Assembly: GCA_045125655.1 (NCBI GenBank) | Contig: JBGVNP010000095.1 | Span: forward strand, 1 to 5,302 | Source: RGIG4608 sp045125655 | GTDB taxonomy: Bacteria > Bacillota > Clostridia > Oscillospirales > CAG-272 | DNA: 5,302 nucleotides | Direction: 5' to 3' | In this document: one piece after another, positions 1 to 5,184 of the stretch | How the letters are laid out: each line of letters opens with the position of its first letter | Numbering within the stretch: the stretch's first letter is position 1 | The notes under the pieces: generated by a model | What the model was told of the DNA's origin: nothing | The model's database searches: none | The model's input: only the letters and a program-made list of their open reading frames with translations | Program-made: the position numbers and the translations under genes

Positions 1-34
1 GAAGCACCATCTATCTTTACCAAATAGGAATTTG

Positions 35-388
35 TTACTCAATATTCTTTCCTGTGCTATCTGTTTTGTCAACTCCAAGCACGTGTTTTATTTGGGGAGG
101 ATAGGATTCAGCAACAGTGCCATCAAATTTCACCCTTAAATAATCACCGATTCCATATTCGGGGCAGTTTTCAATATTGGTTGTTACTTCTACTGTTGTT
201 CCAACTGCTAATTTGCCATAATTTCCATCGTCGGTCACTTCAACAAGACAAGCGGAATCATAGATTTCGATGACTTTGCCTACGAAAAATGCAGGCTGAG
301 CATTGTTCTGCTCTTGTTCATTGTTATTGCAAGCTACGAGCATAAACAAGCATATACTTGCTAAAATTAATGCTAATGTTTTCTTCAT
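35..388 (-). CDS. Lipoprotein with DUF3221/YobA-like domain
   Basis: A 117-residue predicted lipoprotein. The N-terminus has a lysine pair, a hydrophobic stretch and the lipobox LVAC, with the lipidated cysteine at residue 20. An Asn/Glu/Gln-rich linker runs to about residue 33. The rest (about 34-107) is a small beta-rich domain that begins FFVGKVIEI and ends in a segment built around VKFDGTVAESYPPQI. That last motif resembles the C-terminal part of DUF3221/YobA-type secreted domains, which are thought to be OB-like; the link is from memory of the family, not a search. The start is fixed by AAGGAGG about 7 bases before the ATG. It is the last gene of the sigma operon, 41 bases after the membrane-protein gene, so it is likely co-transcribed and displayed on the outer face of the membrane. 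Exact role unknown. Confidence 0.85.
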   Translation of the reverse strand: MKKTLALILASICLFMLVACNNNEQEQNNAQPAFFVGKVIEIYDSACLVEVTDDGNYGKLAVGTTVEVTTNIENCPEYGIGDYLRVKFDGTVAESYPPQIKHVLGVDKTDSTGKNIE

Positions 389-429
389 GGTTTTCCTCCT
401 TATGATTAGTACTAACCTTTATATCTTTC

Positions 430-1125
430 TCATTTATTCCAACCATTTGGGTAATCTACTGTTTTTATTTCACCGATGTAGAAGGCTTCATATGAACTTA
501 CCAGATAGTAATCAAGGTCTGTGCATTTCTCTGCAAGTTTTGAGAAATCAATCGTTATTTCGTATAACCCTGCCTGTGTAGGAAATTCACTCGCTTCTTC
601 ACCATTTACGATAAACTTGAAGGCATTTTCTACACGAATGCCATACTCTTCATATTGGCTGTCTGTTGAAGCATAATAAGAAGTGGCGTCGTAATCGGGC
701 TTTCCGTTTTCATCCAGCCAAGAATCTTTTATATTCATTCCTTTAAGATGCCAATAGATAGGTTGATTATCTGCCTTTTCCAACAGAATTGTTACGGTAT
801 TATCCTCGCAGGATTTGTAAAACATTCTTGTACGGAAATACACACTTTCTTCTTTGTTGTTAGTATACCAATATCCCACGGACAAAGGATTTGCGTTTGC
901 CGATTCCTGACCTACATTGTTATTACCACTGCCAGGGCGAATAATGTGCGGAATCAAGAGAACGGTTGCTGTGACGATTAAGCAAAAACAAGCTGCAAGC
1001 GAAGCCCATTTTACCCAATGGGTTTTACTTCGATGAGGCTTTTCTTCTGCCTTAAACTCTGCTGCTTCTTTAATATGCCGGGAACTGATGTTTCCCATAG
1101 CTTCAGATATTTTTTCTCTTTTCAT
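430..1125 (-). CDS. Single-pass membrane protein, probable anti-sigma partner of the ECF factor
   Basis: A 231-residue protein with a short cytoplasmic N-terminus (1-39), one transmembrane helix (about 40-60, rich in Ala/Leu/Val/Ile) and an extracellular domain of about 170 residues. The frame stays open upstream to an ATG at 1251, but the ATG at 1125 is preferred. It has AAAAGGAGT 7 bases upstream, and its first four bases (ATGA) overlap the sigma-factor stop, the usual sign of translational coupling. The N-terminal pattern EKISEAMGNISSRHIKEAAEF is typical of a very common clostridial family found next to ECF sigma genes, where the short cytoplasmic segment is presumed to hold the sigma factor at the membrane. 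The extracellular part (YWYTNNKEESVYFRTRMF onward, aromatic- and acid-rich) matches no sensor domain I can name. The anti-sigma role rests on position and topology, not on a recognised zinc-binding anti-sigma motif, which is absent. Confidence 0.85.
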   Translation of the reverse strand: MKREKISEAMGNISSRHIKEAAEFKAEEKPHRSKTHWVKWASLAACFCLIVTATVLLIPHIIRPGSGNNNVGQESANANPLSVGYWYTNNKEESVYFRTRMFYKSCEDNTVTILLEKADNQPIYWHLKGMNIKDSWLDENGKPDYDATSYYASTDSQYEEYGIRVENAFKFIVNGEEASEFPTQAGLYEITIDFSKLAEKCTDLDYYLVSSYEAFYIGEIKTVDYPNGWNK

Positions 1126-1679
1126 ATCGTGACTCCTTTTTCGATTAGGTACTGCCTGAGCTTTTCTCTCGTGCGAGAAAGACGGACAGTTACAGCGTGG
1201 TTGTTCATTTTGAACATTGCCGCAATATCTGAAATGGAATCTGAAAACCAATAACGCCTTACGAACATAATACGATTGGTTTTATCCAAGCCGTCAAGGA
1301 AATCATCAAACAACTCGGTAAGCTCGTTGGCGTTCACCTCGTCCTGTACGGTTGTGGCGGAGGGCAAACAGTTTTCAAGCTCGTCGAGAGCCACGTCGTA
1401 ATAACTGTTACGCTTTTTTGCGGTGTTTTGATGATAACGCTTGATTGATATGTTCCGAACAATGCGACAAATATAGGTAAGTAGAGGATTAGGATTTTGA
1501 GGCGGTATAGTGTTCCAAGCCCCTAAATAGGTATCGTTGACACATTCCTCGGCATCAGAATCGTTTTTCAGAATATTGACGGCGATTTTATGACAAGTAT
1601 CTCCATACTTTTTCGATAGCTCAACGATTGCTTGTTCCGAGCGCTCGTAGAACAATTCAATTATTTTACTATCATCCAT
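1122..1679 (-). CDS. ECF-type RNA polymerase sigma factor
   Basis: A 185-residue sigma-70 family protein of the extracytoplasmic-function type, with only regions 2 and 4. Region 2 covers about residues 10-90 and includes NDSDAEECVNDTYLGAWN and the promoter-melting helix LLTYICRIVRNISIKRYHQ. Region 4 covers about 120-182, with the helix-turn-helix DSISDIAAMFKMNNHAVTVRLSRTR. The acidic linker between them (ALDELENCLP...VQDEVNANE) is typical of clostridial ECF factors paired with single-pass membrane proteins. The start is fixed by GGAGGTGAT just before the ATG. The length is normal for the family. The gene heads a three-gene operon (sigma, membrane protein, lipoprotein) and overlaps the next gene by ATGA. 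An ECF-like promoter directly upstream suggests autoregulation. The stimulus is unknown. Confidence 0.95.
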   Translation of the reverse strand: MDDSKIIELFYERSEQAIVELSKKYGDTCHKIAVNILKNDSDAEECVNDTYLGAWNTIPPQNPNPLLTYICRIVRNISIKRYHQNTAKKRNSYYDVALDELENCLPSATTVQDEVNANELTELFDDFLDGLDKTNRIMFVRRYWFSDSISDIAAMFKMNNHAVTVRLSRTREKLRQYLIEKGVTI

Positions 1680-1705
1680 ATCATCACCTCCACCTGTGCC
1701 TCACC

Positions 1706-1737
1706 TATATACTACGGTTTTGAAAAAGAATGTCACA
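1706..1737 (-). promoter_or_regulatory. Probable ECF-dependent autoregulatory promoter of the sigma operon
   Basis: On the minus strand, a -35-like TGTGACA (1731-1737) is followed after 13 bases by CCGTAGTATATA (1706-1717). The start codon lies 26 bases beyond, leaving a 5' UTR of about 20 bases that holds only the ribosome binding site. A GTGACA/TGTAAC-like -35 with a CGT-containing -10 is the form I associate with autoregulated clostridial ECF promoters. There is no matching sigma-A promoter at this point. Assignment to the adjacent sigma factor is inference. Confidence 0.6.
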
Positions 1738-1794
1738 TATTTTCTATAAATTTATTTATCTCATATCTATAAAGTCGGTTTTTCTTTGAAAAGG

Positions 1795-2025
1795 TTACAC
1801 TTTTTTGGGGAATTTCTTTTTGCATATCATACCTGCAATGAAGAAAGCCAAACTCGGCAGAAGGTACTCAACGGCATCTACGAGCGCGTAAGCGTACAGA
1901 GGTGCCGAACCCAAATAACCGCCGGTATTGTATTTATAGGCATCCACGCCAAAGGCAATAGCAAAGCCTACGACCAACAAGGCTGCCACGATATATAGGA
2001 ATTTATAGATGTTTTCTTTTTTCAT
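1795..2025 (-). CDS. Small two-TM membrane protein of unknown function
   Basis: A 76-residue protein with two predicted membrane helices (about 8-28 and 45-68), joined by a short Tyr/Gly-rich external loop (YKYNTGGYLGSAPLY). It ends in a strongly basic tail (CKKKFPKKV), which suggests that both termini are cytoplasmic. The start is supported by AAGGAG about 8 bases before the ATG. That site overlaps the stop codon of the upstream gene, 12 bases away, so translation is probably coupled. It is the last gene of the four-gene operon. No clear terminator follows; only weak AT-rich self-complementarity is seen between its stop and the ECF promoter. I do not recognise the family. Confidence 0.8.
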   Translation of the reverse strand: MKKENIYKFLYIVAALLVVGFAIAFGVDAYKYNTGGYLGSAPLYAYALVDAVEYLLPSLAFFIAGMICKKKFPKKV

Positions 2026-2037
2026 AGCGAAAACTCC

Positions 2038-2787
2038 TTAAAAGTTATAGTGCGGATATTTCCGATATTCCTCCGGCACATCCTCGTCATCGGCTGCCTT
2101 AAAGGTTTTGAGCTTTTTCGACGGCTTATCGGGATACAGTACCGTATTCAGATATTCGATGAAATCCGTTTCATCAAACACCGCGCCGTACTGTTCTCCG
2201 CAGAGCTGCAAGAACTTACCGCTTTTCTCACCGTGCCATACGTAGTTAAAAGCAAACTCATTTGCAACCGTGGCGAGATTATCCGCAACATCGGCAGGTA
2301 CTAAATAGAGCGACAGATCTCCGTCAGCACTCAATACGACCTCTTTCATTTCTCGGGTGTCGTCGGTCTGCTCATAGAACACAATGTTGTTATGGTAAAT
2401 CTCAATGGTACACTCACCCATAGTACCGCCCTTGTGGAAATATCCCGTATAGAGCGCACGATCTTGACCGTAGTATTCGTCCGTGATGGAGAAGCCTGCG
2501 TTCTGAAACTCGGCAATAAAGTCTTTGAGGTACATTTTCTTGAAGTTCTTGCCCTCGTAAGTGCCGAGATTGCCATAGTAACCTTCGCACACGGTAGCAT
2601 AGCAATAATCCCAATTCACATCGAAAAATTCGAGGTATCCGTCAACTTGATCCCAATTCGGTGCGGTTCTCACCATACCCGATTGAGTTCTCATTATGAG
2701 GTTGTCGCCGTTAATCTCAAATTCAATCACGTTCATATCGTGAAGGCTGTACGGTATTTCGGGGTTATAAAATCTTGTTATTTTCAC
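2038..2787 (-). CDS. Soluble protein of unknown function, GTG start
   Basis: A 249-residue protein with no signal peptide or membrane helix, so presumably cytoplasmic. The open frame extends to an ATG at 2895, but that would overlap the upstream gene by 89 bases and has no ribosome binding site. The GTG at 2787 has GAGGTGA placed 4 bases upstream and leaves a 19-base gap, so it is the better start. The N-terminal half (to about residue 130) is rich in aromatic and acidic residues and contains MNVIEFEINGDNLIMRTQSG and WDYCYATVCEGYYGN. It resembles hypothetical proteins common in Clostridia, which I know only as uncharacterised. The C-terminal half (about 131-249) includes DGDLSLYLVPADVADNLA and ends in VPEEYRKYPHYNF, with no catalytic motif I can name. 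It is the third gene of the four-gene operon. Confidence 0.85.
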   Translation of the reverse strand: MKITRFYNPEIPYSLHDMNVIEFEINGDNLIMRTQSGMVRTAPNWDQVDGYLEFFDVNWDYCYATVCEGYYGNLGTYEGKNFKKMYLKDFIAEFQNAGFSITDEYYGQDRALYTGYFHKGGTMGECTIEIYHNNIVFYEQTDDTREMKEVVLSADGDLSLYLVPADVADNLATVANEFAFNYVWHGEKSGKFLQLCGEQYGAVFDETDFIEYLNTVLYPDKPSKKLKTFKAADDEDVPEEYRKYPHYNF

Positions 2788-2806
2788 GGGATCACCTCGC
2801 TTTTTG

Positions 2807-3067
2807 TTATAATTCTTTACCACAATGAGGGCAGAACTTGGACTTCCCAAGCAGAGTATCATTGACCTTGCCACAATGCGGACAACGTATTCCATTCAAC
2901 TTGTAGCACACAACTGAGCCGAGAAAAACAACAAAAGAAATACCTGTAATTATAACCTCAGCGGTTGTATCGTAATTTCCGTCAAGCAACTTTACTCCCA
3001 CGACGCCCAAGGTTATAAAGAGGACGATTGCGGAAATAACCGCTACCCATATACAAACTTTTTTCAT
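2807..3067 (-). CDS. Two-TM protein with C-terminal zinc ribbon
   Basis: An 86-residue protein with two transmembrane helices (about 4-28 and 37-56) and a C-terminal zinc ribbon made of two CPHCGK knuckles: Cys62, Cys65, Cys79 and Cys82, in a CxxC-x13-CxxC arrangement. Both termini should be cytoplasmic, placing the metal site inside the cell. Small membrane-anchored zinc ribbons are common in Firmicutes. They are usually taken as protein- or nucleic-acid-interaction modules, but no specific role can be read here. The start has AAGGAGG about 7 bases upstream, and this site overlaps the stop of the preceding gene (12-base gap), which points to translational coupling. It is the second gene of the four-gene operon. 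Confidence 0.88.
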   Translation of the reverse strand: MKKVCIWVAVISAIVLFITLGVVGVKLLDGNYDTTAEVIITGISFVVFLGSVVCYKLNGIRCPHCGKVNDTLLGKSKFCPHCGKEL

Positions 3068-3079
3068 AGCAAGACCTCC

Positions 3080-3961
3080 TTACTGTGTGGCTTTTGCGTT
3101 TGTCACCATTTCGTCTATTTCGCTCTCCAAGTCAGATGTGTTTCCCTGAACCACACCCGTGTAAGGCGCGCCGGACTTGCTTTTGCAGAATACCGTTGCA
3201 AGATCTTTTTCATCGTGTTCGCTTGCTTCTGTACCTCTTACAATGGTTTCTACATCATTGGCAAGCTGCCAATCTCTCACGACGATAATACCGCCGTTGT
3301 CGTAATGAGCCTTTAACTGCTCGGCATCAATATCAGACTCGGTGTTGATTACTATTACATCTTCGTCGTTCCAATAATCGCCTTGCCTGATTCCTTTTAC
3401 CACATATACATTAGTATCTTTGATTGCCAATGTTTCAATCGGCTCATCCGTAACGAAATAGCAGTAGTTGAACAGTTCGGTCTTTTCGCCATTGTAAATG
3501 ATGCTTTCAGAACGGTATTTTACATACATAACAGCCGTAGCAACATCATCGCCCGAGTCTAATTCGGGCAACAATTCTTCGGGGCAAGGATAGCTTGACC
3601 AATGGATAAAACGGTATGTTTGTGACTCGCCTTCATAGGAATATATACGCCCAACACTTTCTCCATTCTCGGCAACGAGAGGGCTATAAACTCTATCTTC
3701 GATTTCTTTGTAGAGAAATCCATATCTCTTTACAACCGTGTGTCCATCGGCATAAGATGCTTCGCCTTTTTCGTCAGTTACATCGTGAAGGAAAAAATCG
3801 TATTCGTTTGTATGAATGTGTGTGTTGTTTCGGTATAGCTCGTGTACTGTTGCTTCGGGTGTAAAACGAAATCCCAAGCACAGCAGAACACAAAGCGCTA
3901 TAAGCAGAGCCGCTACAACTCCGCAAATTGTCCAAAGAGTAATTTTACTTGCTTTACTCAT
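3080..3961 (-). CDS. Single-pass membrane-anchored protein of unknown function
   Basis: A 293-residue protein. The ATG at 3961 is chosen over an upstream in-frame ATG at 3997 because GAAGGAGG lies 7 bases before it, while the upstream ATG falls inside the leader hairpin and has no ribosome binding site. Residues 7-31 form one hydrophobic helix after a Lys-containing start, so it is an N-terminally anchored protein with about 260 residues outside the cell. The external part is rich in Tyr, Asp, Glu and Thr (for example MYVKYRSESIIYNGEKTELF, then FVTDEPIETLAIKDTNVYVV), suggests a beta-rich fold, and has few cysteines. I recognise no domain. It is the first gene of a four-gene operon that also encodes a zinc-ribbon membrane protein, a soluble protein and a small membrane protein, so a membrane-associated complex is possible but unproven. 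Confidence 0.85.
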   Translation of the reverse strand: MSKASKITLWTICGVVAALLIALCVLLCLGFRFTPEATVHELYRNNTHIHTNEYDFFLHDVTDEKGEASYADGHTVVKRYGFLYKEIEDRVYSPLVAENGESVGRIYSYEGESQTYRFIHWSSYPCPEELLPELDSGDDVATAVMYVKYRSESIIYNGEKTELFNYCYFVTDEPIETLAIKDTNVYVVKGIRQGDYWNDEDVIVINTESDIDAEQLKAHYDNGGIIVVRDWQLANDVETIVRGTEASEHDEKDLATVFCKSKSGAPYTGVVQGNTSDLESEIDEMVTNAKATQ

Positions 3962-4076
3962 TGTATTACCTCCTTCAATAGAGCAGAAAACGCCCATAAC
4001 TTATCCAAAGCTATGGGCGTTCCGTCGTTCTTAGATAGATTGATTTCCCACAACCTCATCGGGAAACAGTGTTATT
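3962..4076 (-). promoter_or_regulatory. Structured 5' leader of the four-gene operon, attenuator-like
   Basis: The transcript predicted from the promoter at 4083-4111 has a leader of about 115 nt. It holds hairpin 1 (4061-4066 with 4044-4049, TTTCCC/GGGAAA) and hairpin 2 (4012-4021 with 3989-3998, a perfect 10-bp AACGCCCATA stem). Hairpin 2 is followed by a short T run and then the ribosome binding site. The segments 4047-4058 and 4006-4017 can form a 12-pair alternative helix (7 Watson-Crick, 5 G-U) that would break both hairpins. This is the shape of a transcription attenuator; the ligand or signal is unknown. Confidence 0.5.
3987..4021 (-). terminator. Terminator-like hairpin in the operon leader
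   Basis: A perfect 10-bp stem (4012-4021 with 3989-3998) has a 13-base loop. In the minus-strand transcript the stem closes with GGGCGTT and runs into TTCTGC, so there are four T's in all, two of them paired. The T run is short, so termination may be partial, which would suit an attenuator. The ribosome binding site of the 293-residue protein follows about 15 bases later. Confidence 0.5.
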
Positions 4077-4082
4077 AAAGTA

Positions 4083-4111
4083 ATTATATCATATTTTTAT
4101 GAATATTTCAA
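4083..4111 (-). promoter_or_regulatory. Sigma-A promoter of the four-gene operon
   Basis: The minus strand reads TTGAAA (4106-4111), 17 bases, then TATAAT (4083-4088), with a TG one base before the -10 box. This is a near-consensus housekeeping promoter. It lies between the terminator of the SLOG unit and the structured leader, with a predicted start near 4076. Confidence 0.85.
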
Positions 4112-4130
4112 TCATTTTTAACAGAAGTTT

Positions 4131-4160
4131 GAAAAAAGGCATCGGCATTACACCGATGCC
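4131..4160 (-). terminator. Intrinsic terminator of the SLOG unit
   Basis: A perfect 8-bp GC-rich stem, GGCATCGG/CCGATGCC (4153-4160 with 4138-4145), with a 7-base loop is followed on the minus strand by six T's (4132-4137). It is a textbook Rho-independent terminator about 140 bases after the SLOG stop codon. Confidence 0.92.
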
Positions 4161-4161
4161 C

Positions 4162-4299
4162 ACATCAGCTACGCTACTCTTATGTTTATACTGTGGCTGA
4201 AACGATAGATTATCCTGACTTTTATCATTGGTAAACCAATGTTGCGGAAGACACTATTGTTGCTCACGAAAAAAATATTGTGTGTAGCGTTGCTGATAT
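4162..4299 (-). other. Structured 3' UTR of the SLOG transcript
   Basis: The region between the SLOG stop and its terminator holds no convincing gene. It is closed by a long-range helix: 4284-4299 pairs with 4162-4177 at 14 of 16 Watson-Crick positions, with one A-A mismatch and one G-U. The helix starts 2 bases after the stop codon and ends one base before the terminator stem. Inside it lies a small hairpin, CATTGG/CCAATG (4226-4231 with 4236-4241). It could be an RNA-stabilising element or a small RNA processed from the 3' end. Confidence 0.45.
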
Positions 4300-4301
4300 T
4301 C

Positions 4302-4763
4302 TTATTTATCACATAGGGCAAGATTGATGATTTCAATACCTCTTGTTTGAGCGTATTTAAGTGTTGTCATTGCGCCGCCATTTCTTCCTTCCTCAACAAA
4401 AGCTACAAGAAGCTCTGCGTTTTCAATCATCCATCGGTTACGCTTTGTGATTGCTGCTTTCGGATGAGTTCTGCTATCAACGGGGTATTGTACCTCGTCA
4501 TAGAATTTCTCGTAATATTCATCATCCTTCATTGGATACGGTTGAAGAAGAATAAGGCAACTGTTATGATGTCCTACGGCTTTTTGCGCTCTTTTAACTG
4601 CTGATGCTACCGAAATGTCAAAGTCACCGTTGCGCCCGACATAAAACTCTACGTATTCTTTCTCGTAGAGCTTATCTCTTGCTATTTGCTCGATCTGATC
4701 TTCAAGGCGGTAATGTCCATAGATCTCTCGGTGTCCGATGAATGCTATTCGGTATATCTCCAA
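4302..4763 (-). CDS. SLOG-superfamily (DUF1273/YpsA/YoqJ-like) nucleotide-binding protein
   Basis: A 153-residue protein with a Rossmann-like SLOG fold. The first strand and loop are RIAFIGHRE (Gly10-His11-Arg12). FYVGRNGDFD (41-49) is the glycine-rich loop after the second strand, followed by the helix ISVASAVKRA. CLILLQPYP forms the third strand. RNRWMIENAELLVAF (108-122) and GRNGGAMTTLKYA (126-138) match the family's RN..M...D..lv.. and G.r.GGT...y.yA motifs. SLOG proteins are known or predicted to bind or process nucleotide-like ligands; this subgroup is uncharacterised. The frame extends to an ATG at 4832, but that start lacks a ribosome binding site and would put an intrinsic terminator inside the coding sequence. 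The TTG at 4763 has GGAGG 11 bases upstream and begins just before the first conserved strand. The gene is monocistronic, with its own promoter, structured leader and terminator. Confidence 0.85.
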   Translation of the reverse strand: MEIYRIAFIGHREIYGHYRLEDQIEQIARDKLYEKEYVEFYVGRNGDFDISVASAVKRAQKAVGHHNSCLILLQPYPMKDDEYYEKFYDEVQYPVDSRTHPKAAITKRNRWMIENAELLVAFVEEGRNGGAMTTLKYAQTRGIEIINLALCDK

Positions 4764-4938
4764 CGGTTGGTGTTCCTCCAAATAAAAAAGTGCGCCCCCG
4801 AAGGAACGCACCGAAAAAGTGCCTCCCTTCATTGTTGCTACACAATCTCAATCCGTTAGTAGGTATGAGGAAAAAAGGAAACACCTTTTACCAAGGTTAG
4901 TTTCCTACTAACGAACAAAGATTATGCGATTGTGTAGC
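4764..4938 (-). ncRNA. Structured leader RNA, candidate riboswitch or attenuator
   Basis: A leader of about 175 nt that begins at the predicted transcription start. P1 is a perfect 11-bp helix (4928-4938 with 4837-4847, GCTACACAATC) whose 5' strand starts at +1. P2 is a perfect 10-bp helix (4904-4913 with 4854-4863, CGTTAGTAGG). P3 (4900-4905 with 4877-4882, GGAAAC) and P4 (4893-4897 with 4883-4887) stack inside, with P3 sharing two bases with P2. A local hairpin (4907-4912 with 4896-4901) competes with P2. After P1 comes the terminator at 4784-4811, which can be replaced by an antiterminator pairing of 4819-4827 with 4803-4811. I do not recognise the class; it does not match the sequence motifs I remember for common riboswitches. 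Confidence 0.65.
4784..4811 (-). terminator. UUCG-tetraloop intrinsic terminator upstream of the SLOG gene
   Basis: A 9-bp stem (4803-4811 with 4790-4798, GTGCGTTCC/GGGGCGCAC, two G-U pairs) is capped by a TTCG tetraloop and followed by six T's (4784-4789). It ends 4 bases before the SLOG ribosome binding site and lies downstream of the promoter, so it must act as a conditional terminator for the gene to be expressed. Confidence 0.85.
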
Positions 4939-4944
4939 GAGTAT

Positions 4945-4973
4945 ATTATACCATATTTTTCGGATTTTGTCAA
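4945..4973 (-). promoter_or_regulatory. Consensus sigma-A promoter of the SLOG unit
   Basis: The minus strand reads TTGACA (4968-4973), 17 bases, then TATAAT (4945-4950), a perfect match to the housekeeping consensus with optimal spacing. The predicted start is near 4938, exactly where the first helix of the leader begins. So strong a promoter implies that control lies downstream, in the leader. Confidence 0.92.
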
Positions 4974-5090
4974 TGGATTAAGGTTAACTTACGCGCGTTT
5001 TTATGTCACTTTGCTCGTTTTTTTACTGTGTCCACCTGTTGAGCTTATTCTTTGTTTATTGCTCCCCAACAGTTTGTGAGCGAAAAGGAG
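4974..5090. other. Intergenic stretch without a recognised gene
   Basis: No supported coding frame is present on either strand. It contains an imperfect inverted repeat, CTGTTGAGC (5036-5044) with GCT-CCC-CAACAG (5061-5072, three bulged C's), and two A-rich runs read on the minus strand. No promoter or known RNA is evident. It separates the terminator of the right-hand gene from the SLOG promoter. Confidence 0.4.
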
Positions 5091-5120
5091 AAAAGGCATC
5101 GGATTGTTCCGACGCCTTTT
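5091..5120 (-). terminator. Bidirectional terminator hairpin after the right-edge gene
   Basis: AAAAGGC and TCGGA (5091-5097, 5099-5103) pair with TCCGA and GCCTTTT (5108-5112, 5114-5120) around a 4-base loop, with one A-C mismatch. The T-rich flank is present on both strands. On the minus strand it follows the partial gene ending at 5185, which is its likely client. Confidence 0.75.
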
Positions 5121-5184
5121 CTTTGCTTACTGCGTATCAATTTTGGAAATTTATTTGCTCTACAAATTGGAATTTGTTTATTTC

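Noticed and set aside
21..34. A 14-base hairpin sequence CAAATAGGAATTTG just after the lipoprotein stop, nearly identical to CAAATTGGAATTTG at 5163-5176 after the right-edge gene.
   Set aside because: It is short and AT-rich, with no T run of terminator quality. A 13 of 14 match between simple palindromes can easily be chance.
2050..2865. Several open frames on both strands (for example 2392-2865 plus and 2346-2600 minus).
   Set aside because: They lie inside the 2038-2787 gene, which has a good ribosome binding site and operon spacing. The alternative frames lack starts with ribosome binding sites and give low-complexity shadow proteins.
4187..4325. A plus-strand reading with protein-like composition (TVAETIDYPDFYHW, then a stop, then TNVAEDTIVAHEKN and on), as if a broken gene lay opposite the SLOG 3' end.
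   Set aside because: It has an in-frame stop, no start or ribosome binding site, and it runs into the opposite-strand SLOG coding end. The segments are too short to separate from chance in AT-rich DNA.
4837..4938. The 11-bp inverted repeat GCTACACAATC/GATTGTGTAGC considered as transposon ends or an operator.
   Set aside because: It encloses only 80 bases with no transposase and no target duplication. It starts exactly at the predicted transcription start with further nested helices inside, so an RNA structure explains it better.
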